Shown here one piece after another: positions 27,001 to 39,000 of a DNA stretch of 64,000 nucleotides. The stretch comes from Fragum whitleyi. Taxonomy: Eukaryota > Mollusca > Bivalvia > Cardiida > Cardiidae. Made by a program: the position numbers and the translations under genes. The notes beneath the pieces were generated by a model, which did not search any database, was not told the origin of the DNA, and saw nothing but the letters and a program-made list of their open reading frames with translations. The stretch lies in NCBI GenBank assembly GCA_948146395.1, contig OX411552.1:57533542-57597541 (forward strand). Direction: 5' to 3'. The number at the start of each line of letters is the position of its first letter. Position 1 is the first letter of the stretch.

Positions 27001-30000
27001 TTTGTTTCAATGTAAAATGTGGTAGGCCTGATGGAGCCCAAATTTAACCCAAGAGGTTTGATATGAGCAAACTTGATAACGGTCCACTATATTATTCTAA
27101 AAATAAAAGCTGTCTGCCTTCTGGTTCCAGAGATGAGGATTTCTAAAGGTTTTCGAGCTTTGGTTCTATACAAAAAGCGCTGCGCGCAGGTTCAGGTCAA
27201 ATATGACTCAAGGTCTTGATATGAACAAACTTGTTAGAGGTCCACTAGATGATGCTACATACCAAATATAAAAGCTGTCTGCCTTTTGGTCTCAAAGAAG
27301 CAGATTTTTTCAAGATATTCCTATTGTCACCCTAGTTGCCATGGCAACCAGAGGGATAATTTCTTTTAATTGAATAACAACAGATCTTGACCCCAGAAAC
27401 ATTCGTGCTGAGTTTTATCAAGATTGGTCCAACGGTTTAGGAGAAGAAGAATATATTTAATGAAACCGTGGACGACGGACGACGGCCATTAGACGATAAA
27501 AATAGCTCACCGTGTGCACTTCGTCCTCGGGTGAGCTAAAAGAAGCATATTAAACTTACCGCTGACATTACCCCCAGCAACCGCCACTTGTTGTCTGACC
27601 GTGTTGTCAATGCCAAAGTCAATAGGTCGCTGATATATCGTATATTCGGCTGTCTTATTGGGAACCTGTTTTTTAATCACGAAAAACATTAACCTCGCTG
27701 CCATATCTAGGTCAAAGGTCACGATCTCTTCGTCTGATGCTGAAATTGAGAAAAAGTAAGAAAAACATATAAAGAGATATCATACAATGTAGATATTTAC
27801 AACCAATCAACAGTAATCTACTGCCCTGTGTTCAGCTAGACAAAAGGGTGCAAACTGTTTGCAAATAATACCCCGCTTTGTACGTGCACCTGCGTGCAAA
27901 GGGGGTATGATTTGCCAAATTTTTTTAACCCTTTTGTCATCCTGAACGTAGAGCAGCCCTGCGTTCAGGATGGAAAAACGTTTAAAACTGTTTGCCAATT
28001 TTACCCTGCATTTGCACGTGCAGTCCGTACACAGCAGGGTAGCATTGGCAAACCAAACTGCTAGCACTGTTTAGTCATCCTGAACGTAGGGCTGGATTCA
28101 AATTGACTGCTAGCTTGTGCAGGCCCGTCTGAGAGGGCTGGTCTTTGTCTAAAGAGACTAACAAAGTTTTATGTACAACACGAAAATCCCGTTGGCAGTA
28201 TTATAAGGTGTAAAATGATATATCATTTAATAATTGTATTTGCGTTTTCTATATTCTAAATCTTATCAATCGTCACGCGAAAAGGGGCCATCAGGGAAGT
28301 GCGCAAGGTGTCGACCCCAGTCAGACTAGGTGCATTGCGCAGGCTGACTAGGGTCTTAACTTTTTTAACAAGGCCGATTTTCTGAATCTAGAATGATCAT
28401 ACCACCTTTCAGTATTAGAGTTTTAGAAATGCGATCTCTGGTTCACCGAAGCCGAACCGAATCTCTTTTTCAAATATTTGTTTAAATTTCCCAGATGGTC
28501 CTTTTTCTCGTGACCGGAACTCACAGTCTCTAAATATGAAGAATGTTATATATCTAAGATCAAGCCCGGTAAGTTAAGCCTGTGTTAGAGGTTTTCTTTT
28601 GTGTACGTTTAATGTAACATAGTTAATGAAGTACATTTGTCTAAAACACTTCGTTAAACAACTGCCATCTTTAATGACGAAAAACTGTGAACGAGCAAAG
28701 CATTAGCCGCTCCTGCGTTCAGGGTGATAAGACGGTGCAAACTGTTTGCTAATTTTATCCTGCTTTTCTCGTGCACTTGCGGGCAAAGCGGAGTAAAATT
28801 AGCAAACAGTTTGTCATCCTGAACGTAGGGCGGATTTCAATTGGCCTTAAGTTAACTGAATAGTTTCACGAATCGGAGTCGCTTTTTCATGCAAACTACG
28901 CGCGATTTTACACGAACATTTATTGAAATATATATTCTATCCACGTTTTGAAATAATTCCTTATTATATCAACACTTGACAGGTTTATCAGCTTGGTCAA
29001 ATAAAAATATTATTCTACGAGTTTCTAAATCCGTGTCGCGTTACGGGACGAAGTGCTAATTATTTATGTATGCGAACGAATGTAAAAAAAATGTTGAAAA
29101 GTCCAATTTTTATCAAATTCATTATTCCAAGATTCAATTAATGCCACCATGAAAAAGATATTCATCTCAATTAAATAACCATTTCAATTCGCTCACTCAG
29201 CGTCCCTTTTATTCATTCCAAACACTCATTCAAGCAATTGAGTAACGCTCAAATTGACTAAAAAGATAGATCAAGCCCTACATTCAAAATGAATAAAGAT
29301 AGAAATAACACGTGTTTTCACTGACAACTTCAAATCAGTTCTTGAAGATATAGGAAGCCTTTTAAAGAACTTGTATGCATACTTTATTGAAGGGAGGTAA
29401 TAAATATAGCTGGTTTTGTTCATGCTGAACAAGATTAACTATATAGGATTATTTCCTTTTAATTTTACTCAAAACTCGTACCTCTCACTAATTCAATATC
29501 ATTCCGAATTCATTCAAACATCATTCAACTTGTCAATTTCAATGCTATTTACTGTAAGCCTTCAGTACTTACTTCGTGTTGCCGGAGTCGTGATGGCCGT
29601 ATTTGGTGCGGGTGGAGGCGATGCTGCTTGTCGCTTAAATCTGTCAGGGATCGGATCCACAACCTCCCGCTTCCGTCTTCCGGGGACCGTTGTTTGTGGC
29701 GGCGCGGTCGTTGACGTCGACGGCGTCGGCACGGTTGTTTTTTGCGTAGATGATGAGTTCATGGAATGATCCGAGTGCGTCACTATTGTCGTTGGGGCTG
29801 TTGTTTGAGCCGCTGATGATGGGATTGTTGTTTTCGGAGTTGTCAATGTCGTTGACGGAGTTGTTGTGGTTGTTGTTGTAGTTGTTGTTGATGTTGTTGT
29901 TGTTGAGGGTGGTATTGTGGTTGGTGGTGGAATCACAGTGTAGATGCAGGTCAGATCGTAGCTCGAATAACTGAGTGATCGAATGTCGCCGAGACATATC

Positions 30001-33000
30001 TTGGTAGCGCTTGCCACGACGACTGCTCGGTGGAATTTGCCCTCGGCCTCTGTAAAATAATTGAAACTGGTTAATCTTTGAATTTTTTCAATGATTTTGG
30101 AATCATGTCGTTTGTTTTCGATTTTATTATATTTTTGTTGTTGTTGTTGTTGCTGTTGGAATGGGTATGTCATTTTTGGAAACTGTACGGTCATATCGCT
30201 TTTCTTAAAAAATGTTTTATCTGTCTTCGAGGACGCATGTAAAAAAAACACGAGTTAATAAAAACAATGATTGATTTGTTCGATTTGAACAAAGTTGTAA
30301 AAGATTGGAAACGATATTTGGTCATTTTCGAATGATCTAAAAAAAAAACAACATCCAATGTTTTTATTAGCTGCTGTTAGATTTGGAAGCGTCATCCAAG
30401 AGACACAAAACGTCTTTTTAAAATAACCTTTTAAAGGAAGGAAAAACAATATTCCTTATTTCGTCCAAAAATTAGCAATATTGTATTACCTCTCTTACAT
30501 CTAATACAGAATTGGGGTCATTGGCTCATTCAATGTTATTCTAAAACCACTCCGAAATCATTCAACTTGTCGATTGCGCGATGTTATAGTTAGGAACATC
30601 GTGAAACTGATAATGTGAAAGCTTTTGGAGTGATTTCGGAATGAAATTGAACTAGAACTGTCGCAGAGCGGACTAAGATCCCCTACAAGCGCTTTGTCAG
30701 AATGCAAGTGCTATTAGTGCAGGATGTGTTTGTAACTAATATTGAGGTCATGTGTAGCATTTGCATGAAGTTTCATGTTTCGAGTTCGCTTGGTTTTTGA
30801 GTTATGAGACAGAAATGAAAATTGAACAAAAATTGACTGTGACATTGGCCTTTGACCTATTTGACCCAAAAACAATAGGGCGCTTCCTTGGATCATAAGC
30901 AACATTTGCATAAGGTTTCATGCTTGTAGGTCACTTGGTTCTCGAGTTAGAATGCGGAAACGAAAATTGAACAAAAATTTACTGTGACCTTGACCTTTGT
31001 CCTTTGTAACCCAAAAACGATAGGGCACTTCCTTGGGTCATAAGGAAAATTTGTATAAAGTTTCATGATTGTAGGCCACTTGGTTCTTGAGTTAGAGTCC
31101 GGAAACGAAAATTGAACAAAGGCTGACTGTGACCTTGACCTTTGACCTACATGACCCAAAAACAATAGGGCACTTCCTTGAGTCATATGGAACATTTGTA
31201 TTAAGTTTCATGATTGTAGGTCATTTGGTTCTTGAGTTAGAGTCCGGAAACGAAAAGGTCTACGGACGGATGGACGGACGGACGAATGGACAGACAGACA
31301 GACATGGTGAAACTTCGTAGGTGGGGGTATAATGAGTGGGTGGAGCGAGTTTTGAGTAAAGGGAGGTAATTCTATATTGCTAATTTTGTTGAAGATGAAC
31401 AAAATTAGCGATATTAATTACCTCCCTTTAATGAAATATACGTACTTTTCTATTTGTACGTCTTCGTGGACCAATCAAACACTTGAAAGTCCAAAACAGC
31501 TAATAAAATCGTATAATAAATAGATCGATTTGGATTTATTGTTAAGCCTCGAGCGATGTTTAAATGTTTTCTAATGATTTCGGGGCGTTTTTGGTCGATT
31601 TGAGTGAGTGTTCGGAATGAGTGAGTGAAGCCCTGAGTGAATGATTAAGAGTGGTTTTGATCGGAATGAGTGTCAATTTTAAGGTGTTTTTAACTGTATA
31701 AGCTTTGCGTACCTTCACATTTGTTGGTAGTTTCATTACGACCGTATCCCTCCGCACAAATACATTTGCCTCCTGTTGCCGTGGAAATACAAATGTGGTC
31801 GCACGCAGTGCAGTTTGTTGTAGCTAGAAATAAAAGGAAAATAGAAATACGTGAATTGTAAGACAGAAATCTCGGTTTTTACTAAAACAGGGGTCAAGTT
31901 CAAATTCTTAATATCATTAAAGTGATCGCAAGTACAGCCATGAGCCTTTGAATAATGATAATATTTTCTTGATAACACAAACGAACTTTGAGTTAACAAA
32001 ATATACTTACTATAACTTTGATAAAGTGGAATTTTCGTCTCTTTAGTCGCTAAGTTTCGGATTGTAAAACATTCAGGATGTTATTTTTAAATCACGCTCA
32101 AGGCTATCGTTGCAACTAAATTAAAACTTGACTTCGTTCTTTTCGAAAGTAAAAACAAGAAGAAGATAGAATATGAGGATTTAGAAGATTAATCAATGCT
32201 TATGCAAAAATGGTTTCGGTGCATTTGGTTTTTGACGTACTTCTTTGGATTGCTGACGGTGACAGTTTAATCGAGTATTATAAAAGTCAGTGTTTATATA
32301 AGTAGAATTCGCTATTTTGACTCGTCCATTGTATACAAAGGTACTGTAATCACAATACAAATTTCGAGTTATAACAAGTTTGAAACTACTTTTTTTAAGT
32401 TGTTGTTGTTGTTGTTTGTTGTTGTTGTTTGGACGAGATTTTACAACCATTTAAAAAAATCAGTCATACCGATTGAGCACTTAAAATCGATTCCTGGCAG
32501 GTTGAAAGTTTAAAGTCAAATTTCCCTATTAGTTAAACGAAGCCCAAGCCACATATCCCCTATGTTTAAAACACGTATAGTTATAGTTCACTGTTAGATA
32601 CAGGGTACAGCGTTTTCGACGCTCCCTTGTGATTCGTTGTCCCGATTTAATTTTCGTTAAAGTGGTCGTTTTTACTAACATGTGGGATTTCTTTCGGGAA
32701 TGTTCTTCAGATCAAATCATTCTGATGTGGGATAAACATTAAGAAATTGGGTTAAATTTTGGTTGTTGAACATTAACAGTTAATTAGTTGAACTTTTGAA
32801 GTATTCGTGGTAAATTCAATTACAGTCAATTTTACTCGAGCAACCACGCCTATTAAGCGACCGATTTTATTAGTCTACCGTTTTCAAAATCCCCTTTCTC
32901 AAATCTTAAAAAGAAGTTAATATTTGTCCTAAAATTATCATTAACTAAGAAAATGTTATTAAAACTCAATAGAATCGTCTTCCGCAGACGATTCTATTGA

Positions 33001-36000
33001 GCATGAACAACATGGAGTCATTGTTAATTCGCAATAATTTACATATTAAATCATATTCATATTTCTTATTTGTAAAAAAAAAAATGTACTTGGCGACCTT
33101 TTCTCTTCAATGACCACTTTTAAGCTGGCCCATAAGTGGTCGCTCAATACAAGTTTTACTGTACATTTTCTTGACTCACCATTGTTTTTCAAAGGTTGAA
33201 CTTCTTCTGAATATATCGAGATACCATAGATGGACTCGCTTTGTAACCTGATAGGATTATTTGCCATTTCCCCAGTGGTAGCGTTGACAATGTATAATGA
33301 ACCTGTTCCGGCGTTCGCCACGTATATAGTTTCCTGTAAAGATAAATGGCGATCAGATTAAAAATAATACTTAAAAAGATTTACTATAAATCATATAAAA
33401 CAGACATCAGATCTAATTTTCCAATAGCAATCATATTACAAACAACCACCAATCATATTACAAACAATCACCAATCATAAAGTATTTTTTGTGCTTGTAA
33501 CTAATAATGTTACAACAACATTGTGACTTTTCCTAAAGAATATTATGTTTGTAACTAATAATTATACCGGATTGATTTCACTTGTCATATTTTAATTCTC
33601 TGTTTGTAAATGATGAACCGGATCGTTGTATTAGATTTTTTTATAGTTTAGATTATAAACACTAAACCTCTAAAGTTGTCACTTGTCGTATAGTCAATTT
33701 GAGCTCGTAAATGATAATACTAATAGGTTATTTGCATAGTCATTTTGTGCTTTGCAAATAACGATACCCCATGATTGTCATATGTCCCCCAGTTATTTCG
33801 TGCTTGTTTAAATGATACCACAAGGTTTTCACTTGTAGTATAGCCATTTTGAGTTTATAAATAATCGTACTAATAGGTTATCACTTTTTTGCATAGCCAT
33901 TATGTGCTTCTAAATAGTGATACCCAATGATATTCACTTATCCCAAAGTCATTTTGTGCTTGTTTACATGATACCACTGATTGTTCGTGAGAGATTCTAT
34001 TAGCTAAAGCTTCCGTCACAATCAAACTAAAATTAATTAGTATAAACTAAACTAAGATTGCCATTTGGCGTACAGTCATGTTGTGTTTAAATAATGTTAC
34101 CACAAAGTAAGCACTTTTCGTACAGTCATGTATCTGTAAATTATTGTCAAACTTATTCTGGACCCGGGCGGGAATCGGTGTCCTTTATATCAAAGTACCT
34201 CTCGTACAGCGGGCTACCAGTTTCAGACTTATCCCACTATGTGATAGGTGACAGTTGGATCATTTTACATACAGGTAGGATTCGGGCAAGAAATAATTTG
34301 GCCCAATGACACAACATAGCTGAAACTCGTCGTACAGCCACTCTGTGTTTGTAGAAAATGATAACCTATGATGCCACTAGTCGTACAGTTATTTTGTGCT
34401 TGAGAAAATGAAACCGCAGGGATATCATTCATAGCACAGTTAATTTGTGCTTGAAAAAAATGATAACTCACGGTTATCATTGATCGAACAGTTATTTTAT
34501 GCTTGAAAAAAATGCTACCGCAGGGTTATCATTCATCGTACAGTTATCTTCTGATTGAGAAATTGATACCGCAGGGTTTTCATTCTTTGCACAGTTTTTT
34601 TGTGCTTGAAAAAAATGATACCACACGGTTAACATTCATCGTAAAGCTATTTTGAGCAGGAAAAAAATTCTACCGCACGGTTATCATTCATCCTACTGCT
34701 ATTTAGTGCTTGAAAAAAATGATACCGTACGGATATTATTAATGTTACAGTTATTTTGTGCTTAAAAAAAATGCTACCGCGCAGTTATCATTCATCGCAC
34801 AGTTATTTGTGCTTGAAAAATTGATAACTCAGGGTAATAAATCATCGTATAGTTATTTTGTGCTTGGAAAATATGACACCGCACGGTTATCAATAATCGA
34901 ACAGAAGCCTCCAACTGCTTTCCCATATAAATCTACGATTATCAACCAAATGGTGGGAGACAGTTATTCGGAAAGGTTGAGTGCCGCCGTCGGGGATCGA
35001 ATCCGTGACCTCGTATCAACTGCGCTTTGACGGTGGCTTTACGGCATTTCGATCGCCATTTGTCATTTTACATGTTTCTTTAATTGTAATCGAATCGTGT
35101 GTATGTCACGCGCAAAATGACCAACTGGGAACTCTGTAAAATAGATATTTGAAAAAGAGATAAATTGTAGTACAGGACAACTAGAAGTTGTTATCCATAG
35201 GAAGGTAAATTGATTATTCTAGATTCAGAAAAAAATAGTGCGAAAAAAATCGACCCTAGTCAGTCTGCGCCGCCGGCGCAGTCAGATTAGGGTAGACTTT
35301 TACGCATTATCCAGATGGTCCCTTTTCTAGTAACGGGTCACAATAATCTATCTCTCTATATTTACTGCCTAACTCCCCTTTCGGGTATTACTGGCAGGTG
35401 CGCGTCTGTGCTGGAATAAAAACTTTTATTCATTGGTCGGGGTGCCAAATTTTAAAGGTATTGTGAGTGTTAAATTATCAAGGTATACAAAATACTTACC
35501 CTAAAAACAGCAATGTCGGTCAAAGTAGAATACGTAAATCTACGAACTTGTCGGCCATTGTTTCCATCATAATCGGCAACGAGGATAACTTGTCGCGTCG
35601 TATCAATGATGTATAATTTCTGGTTATGAACATCAACTTCCAGAGACTCTGGATTTAATAAACCCGAAATGTTGAGATCTACCCGACCGGAGCCGTCCAA
35701 CATGGCCCGTTCAATCTTGGGTGATTTTCCATTGTCTGAGAAGAACATGTACCTAGAAAAAAGATGGTTTGTGAATGAAGAATTTGTTCAGGGTAAGATA
35801 CAATGAATATTACGATGGTATGTTAAACCCGTTTTCCAGTTAATTCAATAATTACGATAATATGCTCTCAGACAGATAGAATAAAAAAAAATATGAAAAA
35901 AACAGCTATTATTACAAAAATACAATCTGTGTTACCCGACAAGGCGGAGCCTAATTTACGGGTTGTTGTTTTTTAGGTTAAGGTAAATCAGCTTTTATCA

Positions 36001-39000
36001 ATAATTATTTACTTATAAATAGCCGACATATTTAACTTGAGCCCTTAAATCGTAGGTTGGTAACCAAAGAGGTTTGGTAGCCCAGCCATGACAACGTTAT
36101 TGATATCGATGGTGTTTAGTGAATAGAAGTAGGTCCAATTCTGTATCACAAGCGAGTTGAACAATTTGATATTTTCACTGGTTTGTCAGCGAAATTATCG
36201 AGAGTAAATCAGTTGAAAACCATCAAAGAAATTCGAACCATCAACCTACCCAGCTAAAGGATCGACCGCTATCCCCTCCGGATGCTCCAAACCCCCAACC
36301 ACGACGTATCTATAATAATCGAACGGCATTTTCTCGAACGATGCCGCGGCCGCTACGATGTATCTGTTCACGGAGTCCGTCCAATAGAGCGTCCTTGATA
36401 ACCAATCGTAGGCCAGCTGTACGGCACCCGTTCCGATTCCGATGTGTAAAGCATAAAAAGTTAATCCGGAGTCCCGGAGATTTAATGGTGCGTTGTAGTT
36501 TGTCCCAAGAAACACGGTTCTGAAAATTTGAACATGCTTGTTAAACTTTGACCAATGTTTGCTTGTAATCCATACAGTTAGCAACATGATGAAAATGACA
36601 AGGTGAATCATTTTGGATTACAATTGAATGAGTGAGTTTTAATTGAAATTAAGGGAAGGTAATCAAAAATCGCCAATTTTGTTTAGGATGAACAAAAGTA
36701 TCGATATTTATTACCTCCCTCTTAAAAAAATATGCAAACAAGTTATATAAATAACTACTTATTTCTTCTAAAACAATCAGGCGCATATAATTTCAATTAC
36801 TCAGTGAGACAGCGGGGTCTTCTATCCAAATCATTTTTTATGTTATTGTTGGTCTTATACTTTTAAGTGTTATTTGGAGCGTTTTTAATGGCTTGAGTGT
36901 ATGAGTGAAGCGCTGAGTGAGCGATTTAAAATGGTATTGATAGAGATAAATGTCAATTTTACGATGTTATTGACTGTACCTTCAAAACCCGGTCTTTTTG
37001 AGCCCATGAAGAAAAAAATCTATAAGAAATATTTGAAAACATTGTGGTAAGCGAAGAAAAAAATGTTGATTTTCCAAAAGGCCAAAAGATTTTATATACT
37101 TTGCAACTGAACAACTTTCATCTGTAGCCTCTTTGCATTTAGGCCAATCAATTTTTTGTTATTTGTTACTGGGTTAATGTTCTTAAAGACAAATATTTAT
37201 AAGAGTAATATAGGATAATGGATATTAGTTTTGACGAGCAATTTCTGGTATATTATATTTAATGTGTGATTTAGTTAGAAACATCTTAAAATTACCAAAA
37301 TGAAAGATTTTGGAATAATATTTAATGAGTGTGTGGAGCGAGCTATGGATGAAATTTAGGGGAACTAATCCATTTCGCAAATTTTGTCCAAATCGTAGAT
37401 AAAATTTGCGATATTTTATTGCCTATCGTCAAGAAAAAGTACTTTTCTATTGGTTTTCTTCAAGTACATATCGATTTTATATCCATATCAGCCGATAAAA
37501 GTCAATATAACAATAAAATGTTGATCGTCTTGAACTTATTTTCAAGTTCTGTAAACGATTGCGAAGTTTTCTTTTGAGTGATTGAAGTGAGTGTTTGGAA
37601 TGAACGAATGGAGGGCTGAAAGAGCGATTTAGAATCTGTTTGATTGAGGTGAATGCTAATTTCACGATGCTACTGACTGTATACACAGTAAATAACATTG
37701 CCAAATTGACCCTTCATTCGATTAAAACCATTCCAAATTCCTCGCCAAGCGTTCCTTTCAATGCATTCCAAATAGTCAATAAACCAATTAAAATAATCTC
37801 CGAAAATGTCAAAAAGCCTTCGAAACCGTTCAATCGATCTACATTCATTCGAATCGATGAACTTATTGTACGATTTTAATGGTTTATAATGATTTTTGTG
37901 TCATTTATTACACAAAAACAGAAAAGTATATGAACGTCCATTTATACCAAAGGCGGAAATAAATATCACTAATTCCGTCTAATTGGACGAAATAAGTATT
38001 ACCCCCCTCCTCCCTCCCTCCCCCCATTCCTTCCCCACCTCCTTGTACGTTAGCCATAACTCACTCAGTGCATTCATTCAATTTCATTTCGAAGTCAAAC
38101 ACTTTGTCAATTTCACGTAATTCTTAACTGTAGTTACATAAACTTCATAAATTTTTTAGATCCTTATGAAATTCTCGTCCAAAATGGACGAAATTAGATG
38201 TTTAACTTTTTTTCAGTTTTAGTTCCTGTAAATGGCTTACTTGAAATGCACGTCGTATAGAAACACCTCTTTCTGTCTGTAATCCACTTCAACGCTGAGA
38301 AAATGCATTTCTGGCGTACTGAACCTCAAACCCGGTACCGCTATATTACCAGTCACATTGTCATACGGTAGAAATACGTTCAGGTGGCGTAGATGAACGC
38401 GTCCCGGTCTATCTGTGCTTTGCACGGTAAGGATTACACCCTTTTCTATGAAAAAAATATAATTAGAAAGATGAATTGATATTTCTGTTTCAATAGAAGA
38501 TGTGTTCGTAAATCATTAATGCCCCCCCCCCCCATATTTACGTGCAGACAGATCTTGGGGTATATTGTTTGTCAAAGTTTTGTAAAGACAAGAAACGAGT
38601 CAGGAACAGCATGAAAATGGTGAATATAAATTTTTGAAATGCATAAAATACGAATTACAAAATTTTTTTTTTTATAAAATAACATTTAATGAACTTAGAC
38701 CTTTATAGGCACAATACGTTTCTTTGTCTGCAACGTTTTCTCTGTCTTTAAGCCCTCATACACGGCTTTTTTATTTAACATGTACAGTGTTCTCGCGATA
38801 ACTCGAACAAACACGGGACAGACCAAATTACTCGAGTCATCGTATGTAATACGGTTGTGCTTTCGAAAATTGGCAAGCGTTAAATGCTTATATGTGATTA
38901 TATTGAGCAAAAAATGACATAAAAACAGATTTCCGAAAACAACTGAATCATAAGACGCTTGGTAAGAAGTTTTTTACGGCTAACTTCTACAATGTTGCAA

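Noticed and set aside
29416..29769. Plus-strand 117-codon ORF opposite the stalk exon
   Set aside because: Shadow of the repetitive Thr codons on the other strand.
34135..34330. Possible second tRNA-like SINE (gggcgggaatcggtgtcctt on the plus strand)
   Set aside because: A box B-like phrase is present but no convincing box A, acceptor pairing or shared body.
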